This document shows positions 35,825 through 45,870 of a DNA stretch of 64,000 nt, one piece after another. Position numbers and translations under genes: made by a program. Position 1 is the first letter of the stretch. Each line of letters starts with the position of its first letter. Below the pieces are notes generated by a model. It did not search any database. It was not told where the DNA came from and saw nothing but the letters and a program-made list of their open reading frames with translations. Source of the DNA: Pelomonas sp. V22 (lineage in GTDB: Bacteria; Pseudomonadota; Gammaproteobacteria; Burkholderiales; Burkholderiaceae_C); contig NZ_JAGIXS010000001.1 in the NCBI RefSeq assembly GCF_030014915.1, forward strand, positions 62,001-126,000. Direction: 5' to 3'.

Positions 35825-36507
35825 ACCAAGACCTGTCCATCGTCGCCCTGATCCTCCACGCCAGCTTCACCGTCAAGCTGGTGATCGCCGCCCTGCTGGC
35901 GGTCTCGCTGGCCAGCTGGAGCGTGATCTTCAGCAAGCTGATCTCGCTGTCCAAGATCAAGGGCAGCAACGAGGCCTTCGAGCAGGAATTCTGGTCGGGC
36001 AAGAACCTGAACGAGCTTTACTCGTCGGTCTCCGCCAAGCAGAACGGTGCGCCGCTGGAGCGCATCTTCGTGGCCGGCATGCGCGAGTTCCTGAAACTGC
36101 GCGAGCGCCGCGTGCAGGAGCCGAGCGCCCTGCTCGATGGCGCCCGCCGCGCGATGCGCGCCAGCTTCCAGCGCGAGCTCGATGCGATGGAGTCGCACCT
36201 GTCCTTCCTCGCCTCGGTCGGCTCGGTCTCGCCCTATGTGGGCCTGTTCGGCACGATCTGGGGGATCATGCATGCCTTCGTCGGCCTGTCCAACCTCACG
36301 CAGGTGACGCTGGCCACCGTGGCGCCCGGTATCGCCGAAGCCCTGGTGGCCACGGCCATCGGCCTCTTCGCCGCCATCCCGGCCGTGCTGGCCTACAACC
36401 GCTTCGCCCGCCAGATCGACCGCAGCGCGATCACGCTGGAAACCTTCATCGAAGAGTTCTCCAACATCCTGCAGCGCAACGCCGGCCAGCCGGCCGCCGG
36501 GAAGTAA
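35821..36507 (+). CDS. tolQ: Tol-Pal motor protein TolQ
   Basis: Inner-membrane stator of the proton-driven Tol system, 228 residues with three transmembrane segments (VKLVIAALLAVSLASWSVIF near 18-38, and two in the C-terminal half). ASVGSVSPYVGLFGTIWGIMHAF and ATVAPGIAEALVATAIGLFAAIPAVLAYN are the hallmarks of TolQ/ExbB. Together with TolR it drives TolA during constriction of the outer membrane at division. Confidence 0.95.
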
Positions 36508-36510
36508 GCC

Positions 36511-36945
36511 ATGCCCGCGATGAGCTCGCGCGGCGGCCGCCGCCGCACCATCAACGAGATCAACATGGTGCCCTTCATCGACGTGATGCTGGTGCTCTTG
36601 ATCATCTTCATGGTCAGCGCTCCCTTGATCACCACTGGCGTGGTGGATCTGCCCAGCGTGGGCCGCTCCAGCCAGCAGCCGGTGCATGTGGTGCATGTGA
36701 TCGTTGGAGCCGACGAGAAGCTGAAGATCCGCGTCGACGGCCAGGAGCCGCAGCCGATCACGCTCTCTGGCCTGGCTGATCGCGTCAAGCAGGCCCAGGA
36801 TGGCGACCCAAAGACGCCCGTGGTGATCTCGGCCGACAAGGCCGTGCGCTACGAGGCCGTGGTGAAAGCCATGGACAAGCTGCAGGCCGCTGGCGTGCAG
36901 CGCGTGGGCCTGGCGGTACGCCAAGGGTCTTCGAGCGAGAACTGA
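36511..36945 (+). CDS. tolR: Tol-Pal motor protein TolR
   Basis: A 144-residue ExbD/TolR protein: short cytoplasmic N-terminus (RRRTINEINMVPFIDVMLVLLIIFMV) with the essential membrane aspartate in FIDVMLVLL, then a periplasmic domain ending in AVVKAMDKLQAAGVQRVGLAV. It starts 3 bp after tolQ. Confidence 0.95.
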   Translation: MPAMSSRGGRRRTINEINMVPFIDVMLVLLIIFMVSAPLITTGVVDLPSVGRSSQQPVHVVHVIVGADEKLKIRVDGQEPQPITLSGLADRVKQAQDGDPKTPVVISADKAVRYEAVVKAMDKLQAAGVQRVGLAVRQGSSSEN

Positions 36946-36948
36946 TCG

Positions 36949-37860
36949 ATGCAGAACAGCACTCTGCAGATGCCTGGGCTTTCGCTGCGACCGCCGCAGC
37001 CGATAGCCATGGGCCGTGGCTTTGCCGTCGCCCTGGTGGCGCACGCCCTGTTGCTGCTGGCGCTGACGCTGAACGTGCAGTGGCACAGCGCTACGCCCGA
37101 GGCCTTCGAGGCCGAGCTGTGGTCGGCCGTGCCGCAGGCGGCAGCGCCCGCAGCGGTCGAGCCTGAGCCCGAGCCGCCCAAGCCGGTGGTCGAGGACAAG
37201 CCCAAGCCCCAGGAGCCCAGCGCCGAGGAGTTGCAGGCTCAGCGCGAAGCCGAGATCGCCATCGCCAAGGCCAAGAAGCGCGCCGAGGAAAAGAAGGAAG
37301 AGCAGCGCCTGGCCGAGATCCGCGAGAAGGAGCTGAAGGCCAAGCAGCTGAAGGAAAAGCAGGAGCGCGAAAAGCAGCTGGCCAAGGAAAAAGCGGAGAA
37401 GGCCGAGAAGCAAGAGAAGCAGGACAAGCTCGACAAGGCCAAGCAGCTTGAGAAGCAGCAGAAGGACAAGGCCGCCAAGGAAGCCGAGGCACGGCAGGAG
37501 AACGCCCGCAAGGACGCACTGCGCCGCCTGCAAGGCCTGGCCGGCGGCACCGGTGCGGCTGATGCCACTGGCACGGCCCAGCAGAGCAGCGGTCCCTCGG
37601 CCGGCTATGCGGGGCGCATCAAGGCCAAGATCCGGCCCAACATCGTGTTCGATGTAGGCGCCACGAATCCGGTGGCCGAGGTCGAAGTGCGCGTGGCGCC
37701 GGATGGCCGCATCATCTCCAAGCGCCTGCTCAAGCCCAGTGGCGATGCGGAATGGGACCGGGCAGTGGAACGTGCCATCGACAAGACCGAGATCCTGCCC
37801 CGCGACACCGACGGCCGCGTGCCGCCGGTGATCGTGCTGAGTCTCAGGCCGCGCGAATAG
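36949..37860 (+). CDS. tolA: Cell-envelope integrity protein TolA
   Basis: 303 residues. One N-terminal transmembrane helix (FAVALVAHALLLLALTL). Then comes a Pro/Glu stretch and a long Lys/Glu/Ala coiled coil (about 80-185). The C-terminal domain (about 205-300: YAGRIKAKIRPNIVFD, AEVEVRVAPDGRIISKRLLKPSG, WDRAVERAIDKTEILP) is the TonB-like fold that contacts TolB/Pal. tolB and pal do not follow; the next gene is on the opposite strand. Confidence 0.92.
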   Translation: MQNSTLQMPGLSLRPPQPIAMGRGFAVALVAHALLLLALTLNVQWHSATPEAFEAELWSAVPQAAAPAAVEPEPEPPKPVVEDKPKPQEPSAEELQAQREAEIAIAKAKKRAEEKKEEQRLAEIREKELKAKQLKEKQEREKQLAKEKAEKAEKQEKQDKLDKAKQLEKQQKDKAAKEAEARQENARKDALRRLQGLAGGTGAADATGTAQQSSGPSAGYAGRIKAKIRPNIVFDVGATNPVAEVEVRVAPDGRIISKRLLKPSGDAEWDRAVERAIDKTEILPRDTDGRVPPVIVLSLRPRE

Positions 37861-37869
37861 CGCGGACTT

Positions 37870-38376
37870 TCAGCGCCCTGCCTCGCGAGTCCTGCGGCGC
37901 CGCCACCAGGCGTCGACCGACAAGCGGCCCGCGCCCCACAAGGCGACGAACAGCAGCAGCACGCCCCACAGCTGATGGCCGGCCAGCGCGGCCGGCGCGA
38001 TCTCTTCGAGGCTCAGCGCCGCCATCAGGTTGACCACAAACAGCCCCAGCGCGGCGAAGCGGCCGAAGAGGCCCAGCACCAGCAGCACCGGCAGTGCCAG
38101 CTCGCCCGCCGTGCCCATATAGGCCGCCAGTTCGGGCGGCAGCAGGGGCACGTGGTACTCGTCCTGGAACAGGGCCAGGGTGCTGGACCAGTCTCGCAGC
38201 TTGCTCAGGCCCGATTGGAAGAACACCTGGGCCACATAGAGCCGCGCGCCCAGCAGCGCCACCGACTGCAGCCAGGCCAGCGGCCGCTGGTACCAGTCGC
38301 CGCCACTGGCTGCCTGGCCGGGGTCGCTCAAGGGCTTGATCACCGCGCTCATCAGCAGGTTCATCAGGGTAGTCAT
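37870..38376 (-). CDS. DoxX family membrane protein of the bufferin cluster
   Basis: 168 residues with four predicted transmembrane helices, matching DoxX: LLGARLYVAQVFFQSGLSKLRDW, YMGTAGELALPVLLVLGLFGRFAALGLFVVNLMAAL and HQLWGVLLLFVALWGAGRLSVD. DoxX proteins are regular members of DUF2282-DUF692-DUF2063 operons. It ends the operon, 1 bp after the DUF2063 gene. Its function in that setting is not established; redox or export roles have been suggested. Confidence 0.88.
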   Translation of the reverse strand: MTTLMNLLMSAVIKPLSDPGQAASGGDWYQRPLAWLQSVALLGARLYVAQVFFQSGLSKLRDWSSTLALFQDEYHVPLLPPELAAYMGTAGELALPVLLVLGLFGRFAALGLFVVNLMAALSLEEIAPAALAGHQLWGVLLLFVALWGAGRLSVDAWWRRRRTREAGR

Positions 38377-38377
38377 T

Positions 38378-39061
38378 TCAGATCACTTCCACAGCTTGCA
38401 GCCAGGGCTCACGCAGCGCGCGCTGCAGCCAGGCCGAGAAATCGAAATCCGGATGGGCGGCCAGCGTGGCGTCGAGCGCCTCGCCGAGCGACAGCCCCGC
38501 CAGCAATCGATGAAAGAACAGCGTCTCAGCCACCGGCAGGTGTTCGCTGACGGCGCGCCAGTCGCGGCGCCAGACGAGCACCGGCCCGGCTTGCCGCTCG
38601 ACGAGGCAAAGCCCGGGCATCAAGCGCAGCGAGAGCGCTGCGGCCTCATGCCGCCCATCGAGCCACTGCAAGGAATCAGCATCGAGCTGCGCATCCGCAG
38701 CCTGCTCCGCCTCGTGCCGGGCCCACAGCAGGCGCGCCTGGTCGACCAGCGTCGCCGGCACTTGCGGCTGCAAGGCCATGAAGTCCGCGAGGCCGCCGCC
38801 CCAGCGCGCCAGGTCGCCCTGCACGGGCGGCTGGCGGCGCCAAAAGGCCCAGGCCATGGCGGCGAACTGTTCTTCGCCCAGCTCTTCGTACAGTGGCGCG
38901 TAGACCGCCGCCAAGGCCCGCGCCGCCACCGCCTGGGCATTGACGCGATAGGCCTGCAGGCCGCGCTTCACGCCATGGGCCGCAGCGCTCAAGCCCTCGG
39001 CCGGCTCGCCGCTGAGCAAGGCTTGCAAGAGCGCCTGCTGGCGCTGCAACTCGGTGCTCAT
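38378..39061 (-). CDS. bufC: DUF2063 partner of the MNIO enzyme (BufC/HvfC-like)
   Basis: 227 residues. The start at 39061 ([20 protein letters not shown]) overlaps the MNIO gene stop by 4 bp. The N-terminal 90 residues are the DUF2063 helical domain: [47 protein letters not shown]. The C-terminal part has [14 protein letters not shown]-like alpha/beta text. In known systems this protein binds the leader of the precursor peptide and presents it to the iron oxidase. Confidence 0.88.
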   Translation of the reverse strand: MSTELQRQQALLQALLSGEPAEGLSAAAHGVKRGLQAYRVNAQAVAARALAAVYAPLYEELGEEQFAAMAWAFWRRQPPVQGDLARWGGGLADFMALQPQVPATLVDQARLLWARHEAEQAADAQLDADSLQWLDGRHEAAALSLRLMPGLCLVERQAGPVLVWRRDWRAVSEHLPVAETLFFHRLLAGLSLGEALDATLAAHPDFDFSAWLQRALREPWLQAVEVI

Positions 39062-39906
39062 CGCCGCATCCTCGCGACGGCCTGCGCGGCTTCGTCCAGC
39101 AGCACATCGAGCGCCGGGATGTCGGTGTCCCATTCGATCAGGGTGGGCACCGGGCCGCAGTGGCGCAGCGCCGCTTCGTACAGCTGCCAGACCGCCGGGC
39201 TGACGCGGCTGCCGTGGTCGTCGATGACGATGTCGCCAAGGTTCGCATGGCCGGCCAGATGGATCTCGGCCACCTGTTCAGGCTCGATGCAGGCGATCCA
39301 GCGACTCGCCTGCTCGATGGCTCCGGCCTCATCGGCCCCGCTGTTCAAGGCATTGACCATCAGGTTGTTCACATCAAGCAGCAGCTCGCAGCCGCTTCTT
39401 TGGCAGAGCTCCATCAGGAACTGCGGCTCGGCGATATCGCCGGACTTCAGGCGCCAGCCCAGGTAGGCGCTGAGGTTCTCAACGGCGATTGGCCGCTTCA
39501 AGCGCTCCTGCACCTGCTGCACGTTGCTCACCATGATCGCCAGGCTGGCCTCGTTGAAGGCCACGGGCAGCAGGTCGTTGGCATGCACCACCGCGCCACC
39601 GGCCACCGGCACACGGGCAAAGCTCGCATGGTCGGAGACCAGCACGGGATCGATCCGTTCCACCAGCTGCGCCAGCCGCTCCAGATGCCAGGCATCGAGG
39701 CCGGCGGCCGAGCCCAACGAGAGCCCGACGCCGTGCAGACTGACCGGGTAGTGCTCGCGGGCCCCCATCAGCACCTGCAGCGTCGCACCGCCATCGGCAA
39801 AGAAGTTCTCCGAGTGGACCTCGATGAAGTCCAGCGCGGGCTGCCGAGCCATCAGCGCTGCGTAATGCGGCTGGCGCCAGCCGATGCCGATGGCGTCCGC
39901 GCGCAT
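39058..39906 (-). CDS. bufB: MNIO-family (DUF692) multinuclear iron oxidase, BufB/HvfB-like
   Basis: A 282-residue TIM-barrel enzyme that uses two or three non-heme irons to rearrange cysteines in a precursor peptide. Metal-ligand regions characteristic of DUF692 are visible: [70 protein letters not shown] and [11 protein letters not shown]. It lies between the precursor gene (3 bp upstream) and bufC. The product is predicted to convert some cysteines of the DUF2282 protein to thiooxazole/oxazolone-type residues. Confidence 0.92.
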   Translation of the reverse strand: MRADAIGIGWRQPHYAALMARQPALDFIEVHSENFFADGGATLQVLMGAREHYPVSLHGVGLSLGSAAGLDAWHLERLAQLVERIDPVLVSDHASFARVPVAGGAVVHANDLLPVAFNEASLAIMVSNVQQVQERLKRPIAVENLSAYLGWRLKSGDIAEPQFLMELCQRSGCELLLDVNNLMVNALNSGADEAGAIEQASRWIACIEPEQVAEIHLAGHANLGDIVIDDHGSRVSPAVWQLYEAALRHCGPVPTLIEWDTDIPALDVLLDEAAQAVARMRR

Positions 39907-39909
39907 GGT

Positions 39910-40203
39910 TTACTTCTTGGCCTTGAGCTTGGCCTTGGCTTCGTCGGTGCTCATGCCGCCCTTGGCCTTGCAGCTGCCCTTGTCCACGTAGTTCCATTCC
40001 TCGGTCACGTTGTCGGCCTTGGCGAGGCCGGCGCAGGAGTGGCTGCCGCTCAGGTTGGAGCAGTCGTTCTGGCCAGCCTTGGCGATGCCGTAGCACTTCT
40101 CCTTGGTCTTGGTGTCCTTGGCATCGTGGGCCGAGGCGGCCTGGGCGAGGCCGAGGCTGAGGGCAGCGGCCAGGGCCGAGGACAGGATTTGCTTGGTCTG
40201 CAT
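39910..40203 (-). CDS. bufA1: DUF2282 bufferin precursor (RiPP)
   Basis: A 97-residue secreted precursor. Signal peptide of about 25 residues (ending ASAHD). The mature part has four cysteines, C37, C48, C57 and C78, in KEKCYGIAKAGQNDC, SHSCAG and KGSCKAKGG, exactly the BufA1/DUF2282 pattern. Bufferins are copper-handling RiPPs whose cysteines are modified before export. The C-terminal tail is lysine-rich. The gene is first in an operon with bufB, bufC and doxX and is divergent from an ECF sigma factor gene. Confidence 0.9.
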   Translation of the reverse strand: MQTKQILSSALAAALSLGLAQAASAHDAKDTKTKEKCYGIAKAGQNDCSNLSGSHSCAGLAKADNVTEEWNYVDKGSCKAKGGMSTDEAKAKLKAKK

Positions 40204-40253
40204 TGCTTGCTCCATCTGTGGTGTGGCGTGTCGGCCGAATGGCGCGACTGCCC

Positions 40254-40284
40254 TAGTGTCGCAAGAGCCGGCCAAGTCCTTACA
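40254..40284 (-). promoter_or_regulatory. Possible ECF-sigma promoter for the bufferin operon
   Basis: On the minus strand TGTAAGGA (40284-40277), 15 bases, then CGACACTA (40261-40254), 50 bp before the bufA1 start, resembles ECF-type -35/-10 elements (GTAA..., CGA...). The intergenic region is shared with the divergent sigma gene, which is expected to recognise it. Read by eye only. Confidence 0.4.
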
Positions 40285-40296
40285 CTGCCCGGCGAA

Positions 40297-40872
40297 ATGG
40301 ATGCACAAGCCACCGACATCGCCCCGGCCCTGGAGAAGCTGCGCCCGCAGCTGCTCAAGTTCGCGCTCCTGCAGCTGCGCAACAGCGCCTGGGCCGAGGA
40401 CGCCGTGTCCGAAACCCTGCTCGCCGCACTGGAGAAGCCGCAAGCCTTCGGCCGTCAGAGCCAGCTGAAGACCTGGCTGATCGGCATCCTCAAGCACAAG
40501 CTCGTGGACCAGATCCGCCGCAACTGCCGCGAGCTCTCGACCACCACCGAGGACGATGAGCAGAACTTCGAGGACGAGCTGTTCAAGGAAGACGGCCACT
40601 GGCGCGAGGTGCCGCCCGACTGGGGCGACCCGGAGCACAGCCTTCGCCAGGTGGAGTTCATGAAGGTGCTGGAGGCCTGCGTGGACAAGCTGCCTGGTCA
40701 GCAGGGCCGGCTCTTCATGATGCGCGAGTGGCTGGAGCTGGAGACGGAGGAGATCTGTAAGACTTTGCAGATCAGCCCGACCAACCTCTGGGTGATGCTG
40801 CACCGCGCCCGTCTGAGGCTGCGCGAATGCCTGGAACTGAACTGGTTTGGCCACAAGGAGAAGACGACGTGA
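40297..40872 (+). CDS. ECF RNA polymerase sigma factor of the bufferin locus
   Basis: 191 residues. Region 2 (about 12-75): KLRPQLLKFALLQLRNSAWAEDAVSETLLAAL and QLKTWLIGILKHKLVDQIRRN. An unusual acidic linker (STTTEDDEQNFEDELFKEDGHW) follows, then region 4 (about 125-185): VEFMKVLEACVDKLPGQQGRLFMMREWLELETEEICKTLQIS with HRARLRLRECL. It lies divergent from bufA1 and overlaps the anti-sigma gene by 4 bp. It probably drives the bufferin operon on metal or redox stress. Confidence 0.9.
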   Translation: MDAQATDIAPALEKLRPQLLKFALLQLRNSAWAEDAVSETLLAALEKPQAFGRQSQLKTWLIGILKHKLVDQIRRNCRELSTTTEDDEQNFEDELFKEDGHWREVPPDWGDPEHSLRQVEFMKVLEACVDKLPGQQGRLFMMREWLELETEEICKTLQISPTNLWVMLHRARLRLRECLELNWFGHKEKTT

Positions 40873-41078
40873 CGATGCCGCTCCGGCGTACCTGCAAGCA
40901 GGTGACGGCCCTGGTGCTGAGAGCCGAGGACCGCGCGCTGCCGCTCGTGGAGCGCCTGGCCGTGCGCTTGCACCTCTATGCCTGCACGGCTTGCACGCGC
41001 TTCACCGGCCAGGTGAAGCTGATGCGCAAGGCCACGGCCCGCTGGCGCAGCTACAGCGAAGAGTCGTCGGGCGACTAA
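40869..41078 (+). CDS. Zinc-finger (zf-HC2) anti-sigma factor
   Basis: A 69-residue soluble protein. The GTG at 40869 overlaps the sigma stop (GTGA); an ATG lies two codons later. [26 protein letters not shown] contains the HxxxCxxC zinc motif of anti-sigma factors. There is no transmembrane helix, so it senses a cytoplasmic signal. Loss of zinc or thiol oxidation, for example by copper, would free the sigma factor. Its stop overlaps the convergent biotin-carboxylase gene by 4 bp. Confidence 0.85.
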   Translation: MTMPLRRTCKQVTALVLRAEDRALPLVERLAVRLHLYACTACTRFTGQVKLMRKATARWRSYSEESSGD

Positions 41079-42802
41079 GCAATCCGGGCCAGTGCGGTGC
41101 CGGCCGCCAGGAACGTGCCCGCCTCCGCCTGGCGCGCCAGGCGCCCGGCCCGGTGCGCCAGCACTTGCGACTCCATCTTCATCGCCTCCATCACGGCGAC
41201 CAGCTCGCCCTCCTTCACCTCGGCGCCCTCTTCCACCTTCCAGGCCAGCAGATTGCCGGGCATGGGCGCTGCGAGAACAGCGGGATCGGACGAGGCATCA
41301 CTCGCAGCCGCTACAGGCTGAGCCCCGCCGCTAGCGGGCAGCCCTTGCAGCAGCAGCGCCGGCAGTCCCAGACTGACGCGCCGGCCGTCGATCTCGACAG
41401 CGGTCCGCACCAGGGGCTGCTCATTCATGGGCTCGGCCCGCACAGCCGCCGCCAGGGTGTTCGCGAAGTCGGTTTCTATCCAGCGCGTGTGGACCTTGAA
41501 GCCGGCCTCGGCCGTGAAGTCGGCGTGCTTTACCACCTCGCGGTGGAACGGCAGCACGCTCGGCAAGCCCTCGATGCGGAACTCAGCCAGCGCACGGCGC
41601 GCTCGCGCCAGCGCCTGCTCGCGCGTGCTGCCTGTGACGATCAGCTTGGCCATCAGCGAGTCGAACGTGCCAGGCACCACCGAGCCGCTCGCCACGCCGC
41701 TGTCCACGCGCACGCCGGGGCCACCAGGCGGGTCGAAGCGAACGACCGGGCCCGGCGCAGGCAGGAAGCCGCGGCCCACGTCCTCGGCATTGATGCGGAA
41801 TTCGATGGCATGGCAGCGGGGCGCCGGCGTCTCGGTGATGGAGAGCGGCAGGCCATCGGCCACGCGCAGTTGCTCGACCACCAGGTCGAGGCCGCAGGTT
41901 TCTTCGGTGACAGGATGCTCGACCTGCAGCCGCGTGTTGACCTCCAGGAAGGAGATGGCGCCGGTCTGGCTCAAGAGGAACTCTACCGTGCCCGCGCCCA
42001 CGTAGCCCGCGCGCGCGCAAATGTCGCGGGCTGCGCCGTGGATGCGCGCACGTTGCTCGTCAGTCAGGAATGGCGCTGGCGCTTCCTCGACCAGCTTCTG
42101 GTTGCGCCGCTGCAGCGAGCAGTCGCGCGTGCCGAGCACGACCACGCGGCCCTGCTGATCGGCGATCACCTGGGCCTCCACATGGCGCGGCCGGTCCAGG
42201 AACTGCTCGACGAAGCACTCGCCACGCCCGAAAGCCACCGTGGCCTCGCGCACGGCCGACTCGTAGAACTCGGCCACTTCGTCCAGTTTCCAGGCCACCT
42301 TGATGCCGCGTCCGCCGCCGCCGAAGGCCGCCTTGATCGCAATCGGCAGGCCGTGCTGGCGCGCGAAGGCGACAACCTCCTCCGCGCCACTCACCGGCCC
42401 TGGCGAACCAGCCACGAGCGGGGCACCCACCTCCAGCGCCAGGCGGCGCGCCTGCACCTTGTCACCGAGCTGCTCGATGGCCTTGGGCGGCGGGCCAATC
42501 CAGGTGAGGCCAGCGTCGATGACGGCGCGAGCGAAGCCAGCGTTCTCGGACAGGAAGCCGTAGCCCGGATGCACCGCGTCGGCGCCGCTGCGGCGGGCCA
42601 CGTCCAGCAGCTTGGCGATGTTCAGGTAGGTGTCGGCCGGGCGCGCGCCGTCCAAGCCCCAAGCCTCGTCGGCCACGCGCACATGCAGCGCATCCAGGTC
42701 GGGATCGGCATAGACGGCAACGGAGCCCACACCGTAGTCGGCGCAGGCGCGGGCGATGCGGACGGCGATCTCGCCGCGGTTGGCAATCAGGACCTTCTTC
42801 AT
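41075..42802 (-). CDS. Biotin carboxylase with C-terminal biotinyl domain, 5-oxoproline cluster
   Basis: 575 residues. Residues 1-450 are a biotin carboxylase: [36 protein letters not shown], the ATP loop [35 protein letters not shown] and [16 protein letters not shown]. The last 80 residues are a biotinyl domain with the lysine in VMEAMKMES. It resembles the alpha subunit of acyl-CoA carboxylases, but no beta subunit is near. Instead it is the last gene after pxpA and pxpBC (16-bp gap). As PxpBC is homologous to the carboxyltransferase part of urea carboxylase, the two may form one enzyme. Confidence 0.88.
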   Translation of the reverse strand: MKKVLIANRGEIAVRIARACADYGVGSVAVYADPDLDALHVRVADEAWGLDGARPADTYLNIAKLLDVARRSGADAVHPGYGFLSENAGFARAVIDAGLTWIGPPPKAIEQLGDKVQARRLALEVGAPLVAGSPGPVSGAEEVVAFARQHGLPIAIKAAFGGGGRGIKVAWKLDEVAEFYESAVREATVAFGRGECFVEQFLDRPRHVEAQVIADQQGRVVVLGTRDCSLQRRNQKLVEEAPAPFLTDEQRARIHGAARDICARAGYVGAGTVEFLLSQTGAISFLEVNTRLQVEHPVTEETCGLDLVVEQLRVADGLPLSITETPAPRCHAIEFRINAEDVGRGFLPAPGPVVRFDPPGGPGVRVDSGVASGSVVPGTFDSLMAKLIVTGSTREQALARARRALAEFRIEGLPSVLPFHREVVKHADFTAEAGFKVHTRWIETDFANTLAAAVRAEPMNEQPLVRTAVEIDGRRVSLGLPALLLQGLPASGGAQPVAAASDASSDPAVLAAPMPGNLLAWKVEEGAEVKEGELVAVMEAMKMESQVLAHRAGRLARQAEAGTFLAAGTALARIA

Positions 42803-42818
42803 GGTGTACGGCTCGGGT

Positions 42819-44414
42819 TCAGCGTGATTCGGATGGAGCGTGCAGCGGCGCGAAGCCGGCCACGACATGGAAGCGGACCTGCGCTCCGATGGGCAACTGG
42901 CCAGCCAGGTCCAGATGCCAGGGCGCGATGCAGGCGATGACGGGGTAGCCGCCGGTCAGTGGATGGTCGGCCAGGAACAGCACCGGCTGACCGCTGGCCG
43001 GCACCTGGATCGCGCCGAGCGCCGTGCCCTCGCTGGGCAGCTCGGCCGTGATGGCGCGCGTCAAGGGTTGCTCGCCCTGCACGCGCACGCCGATGCGGTT
43101 CGATTGCGGCGTGACGGTCCAGGCTTGGGAGCCGAACAGCGCCAGCGCCTCGGGCGTGAACCAGTCGCTGCGCGGGCCGAGCTGCACGTCGAGCGTGACG
43201 AGCTCGTTCGCGGTGGGCCAGCTTCGCGGCGCCTCCGGCGAACCGACCGGGGTCAGGTCTTGCCGTGAATTCAGTGTCAGGCGATCACCCGCGCGCAGCG
43301 GCGCCGGACCGACCTCTGCCAACGTGTCGAAGGAGAGGCTGCCCAGCACCGGCTGGCGTGCGAAGCCGCCGCGCGCGGCTACATAACTGCGCAGGCCGGC
43401 GCGCGGTTCACCGACCAGCAGGCGGTCGCCCTCGCCGAGAGCCAGCGGCGCATGGCGCGGCACGGGCCAGCGGCGGCCATCGGACGCGATCAGGTCCAGC
43501 GGGCCGTCGGCACCGGTCACGGCCACGACGGTGTCGCCCCGGCTCGTGAACTCGAAACCACCCTGGACGATTTCTATGCAGGCGCTGCCGGCAGGGTTGC
43601 CCACCAGCCGGTTGGCAGCACGCAGCGAGCCGCGATCCATCGCACCAGAGGCGGCCACGCCCTGCCCCGCCTGGCCGGGCCGGCCCAGGTCCTGCAGCAG
43701 GGCCTGCAAGCCGGGCTTGTTGATCTCCAATGCAGGTCCATCGCCCGGCATCTCGGGGACAGGCCCTTGACGGCCCAGCTCTTGCGCATTCGAAGGCCTT
43801 GGCCCGGCATCGACGAATCGCACACGCTGCCCCGGTTGCAGCAGGGCCGGCTGCTCGCGCTGCAGGTCCCACATCGGCGTGAAGGTCTGCCCCAGCAATT
43901 GCCAGCCACCCGGGCTGGCCTTGGGATAGACGCCGCTGAAGCCGCCGGCCACCGCCACAGCGCCGGGTGGAATGCGGGTGCGCGGGCTGGCGCGGCGCGG
44001 CAGCTGGCGCAGCAGCTCGTCGCCACCGCTGAGGTAGGCGAAACCGGGCGCAAAGCCGGTGAAGGCGACGAACCAGTCGCTGCCCGTGTGGCGCTGTACG
44101 ACCTCTTCGGCCGTGATGCCCAGCAGGCGCGCAACCTCGGCGAGATCTTCGCCGTCGTAGTGAACCGGGATTTCAACGAGCGCGCCGTTGGCGGCTTCAC
44201 GCTGGTCCAGCGGTCGGGCGATCAGCTGCGCCACCAGCTCATCGCGGCTGACGCGAAACGGGTCGAAATCGATCAGCAGCGTGCGCGCGCCGGGCACGAT
44301 CTCGCGCACACCCTCGATGGGCGCCGCCTGCAGTGAGGCGAGCAGGCCCAGCGTTTGCGGCAGATCGTCGAGCTCGACCAGCAGCGCGTGTTCGGCGGCA
44401 GGCAGGATGCGCAT
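42819..44414 (-). CDS. pxpBC: Fused 5-oxoprolinase subunits B and C (KipI-KipA)
   Basis: 531 residues. The N-terminal PxpB/KipI/AHS1 half (about 1-220) shows [35 protein letters not shown] and [25 protein letters not shown]. The C-terminal PxpC/KipA/AHS2 half (about 230-531) shows [57 protein letters not shown] and [14 protein letters not shown]. coli PxpB and PxpC are separate proteins. With PxpA they split 5-oxoproline to glutamate at the cost of ATP. It overlaps pxpA by one base. Confidence 0.93.
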   Translation of the reverse strand: MRILPAAEHALLVELDDLPQTLGLLASLQAAPIEGVREIVPGARTLLIDFDPFRVSRDELVAQLIARPLDQREAANGALVEIPVHYDGEDLAEVARLLGITAEEVVQRHTGSDWFVAFTGFAPGFAYLSGGDELLRQLPRRASPRTRIPPGAVAVAGGFSGVYPKASPGGWQLLGQTFTPMWDLQREQPALLQPGQRVRFVDAGPRPSNAQELGRQGPVPEMPGDGPALEINKPGLQALLQDLGRPGQAGQGVAASGAMDRGSLRAANRLVGNPAGSACIEIVQGGFEFTSRGDTVVAVTGADGPLDLIASDGRRWPVPRHAPLALGEGDRLLVGEPRAGLRSYVAARGGFARQPVLGSLSFDTLAEVGPAPLRAGDRLTLNSRQDLTPVGSPEAPRSWPTANELVTLDVQLGPRSDWFTPEALALFGSQAWTVTPQSNRIGVRVQGEQPLTRAITAELPSEGTALGAIQVPASGQPVLFLADHPLTGGYPVIACIAPWHLDLAGQLPIGAQVRFHVVAGFAPLHAPSESR

Positions 44415-45181
44415 CAGCGGGCCGCATCCATGAAGGGGCGAATCACCACGCCCTCAGCCTGCAGCCGTTCGCGCAGGCGCCGGGCCATGGCCACGGCGCC
44501 GGGGCTGTCGCCATGGACGCAGATGGAATCGGCGGCGATGCGGACCAGGCTGCCATCCACGGCGGAGACCGTGCCCTCGCGCACCAGTTGCAGCATGCGT
44601 TCGGCAACTGCGTCGGGTTCGTGCAGCACAGCGCCTGCTTCGTTGCGCGGCACCAGGCTGCCGTCGGCGCGGTAGCCTCGATCAGCAAAGGCCTCTTCCA
44701 CCGTGTGCAGGCCGGCCTCGCGGGCCCAGTCGGCCAGCCTGGAGCCGGCCAACACCACCAGGGCCAGCGAGGGATCGACGGCCTTGACGGCGGCGATCAC
44801 GTCCTGCGCCTGGCGCTCGTCATGCGCGATGAAGTTGTAGAGCGCGCCGTGCGGCTTGACGTAGCGCACGCGCGTGCCGGAGGCTGCAGCCAGACCTTGC
44901 AGAGCGCCGATCTGGTAGATGACGGCGGCGCACAGGTCGGCGCTCGCCATGTCCATGTTTCGGCGGCCAAAACCGACCAGGTCGGGGTAGGACACATGGG
45001 CGCCCACACAAACGCCCTGCTTGGCCGCCGCCCGCAGCGTGGTCAGCAGGCCGGCCGGATCGCCCGCATGGAAGCCGCAGGCCACATTGGCGCTGCTGAC
45101 GATGGCCAGCATGGCGGCGTCGTCGCCCATGCGCCAGGCGCCATAGCCTTCGCCGAGGTCGCTGTTGAGGTCGATTTTCAT
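44414..45181 (-). CDS. pxpA: 5-oxoprolinase subunit A (LamB/YcsF family)
   Basis: 255 residues. Family motifs: [69 protein letters not shown], and the C-terminal [21 protein letters not shown]. The aspartates and histidines of the N-terminal motifs probably form the active site. It lies between pcp, which releases 5-oxoproline from peptides, and pxpBC, which completes the enzyme. Confidence 0.95.
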   Translation of the reverse strand: MKIDLNSDLGEGYGAWRMGDDAAMLAIVSSANVACGFHAGDPAGLLTTLRAAAKQGVCVGAHVSYPDLVGFGRRNMDMASADLCAAVIYQIGALQGLAAASGTRVRYVKPHGALYNFIAHDERQAQDVIAAVKAVDPSLALVVLAGSRLADWAREAGLHTVEEAFADRGYRADGSLVPRNEAGAVLHEPDAVAERMLQLVREGTVSAVDGSLVRIAADSICVHGDSPGAVAMARRLRERLQAEGVVIRPFMDAAR

Positions 45182-45200
45182 GGCATCAATCCGGGTTCAA

Positions 45201-45857
45201 TCAGTGAAGGCTGCCGCCCTGCTCGCGCAGATCGGCCTGGGTGCGCAATGCCGTTTGCAAGAGCACACGAAGGGCTTCGATCTGCGTGGCGAGCGCCATG
45301 CTGGGCAGGCCGGGCTTGCGCGCCGCCTGCTCGGGCAAGGCCGGCAGATGGACGAAGCCACCGCGCACGCCGGCCAGTTGCGGTCTGGTGGCGAGGCGGT
45401 GCATCAAGCCGTAGAAGACGTGGTTGCAGACGAAGGTACCGGCCGTGTTGGACACCGAGGCCGGCAGGCCGGCCTCGCGCAGCGCATGGACGATGGCCTT
45501 GATCGGCAGCGTCGAGAAATACGCAGCCGGGCCTTCAGCCTGCACGGCGCGGTCCACCGGCTGGCCGCCTGCGTTGTCGGCGATGCGCGCATCGTCGATG
45601 TTGATGGCCACGCGCTCCGGCGTGATCTCGGCGCGGCCGCCGGCCAGGCCCAGCGCCACGACCAGCTGCGGCACCGGGCCTTTCAGCAAGGCCTCGTCCA
45701 GCCGCTGCAGCGCGGCGCCGAACACGCAAGGCAGTTGAACGGCTTCGACCGTCACACCCTCGCAGGGCCAGCCGTGCAAGGCGCGCGCCACCTCCCAGGA
45801 TGGATTGATGCCATCGTTGTCGAAGGGCTCGAAACCGGTGAGCAGCAGGCGATGCAT
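45201..45857 (-). CDS. pcp: Pyroglutamyl-peptidase I
   Basis: A 218-residue cysteine peptidase that removes N-terminal pyroglutamate. All three catalytic regions are present: Glu in [13 protein letters not shown], Cys in [18 protein letters not shown], His in [10 protein letters not shown]. The N-terminus [20 protein letters not shown] is typical. Released 5-oxoproline would feed the PxpABC enzyme encoded next. It follows the DUF979 gene by 13 bp. Confidence 0.95.
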   Translation of the reverse strand: MHRLLLTGFEPFDNDGINPSWEVARALHGWPCEGVTVEAVQLPCVFGAALQRLDEALLKGPVPQLVVALGLAGGRAEITPERVAINIDDARIADNAGGQPVDRAVQAEGPAAYFSTLPIKAIVHALREAGLPASVSNTAGTFVCNHVFYGLMHRLATRPQLAGVRGGFVHLPALPEQAARKPGLPSMALATQIEALRVLLQTALRTQADLREQGGSLH

Positions 45858-45870
45858 GGCAAGCAGTCCT

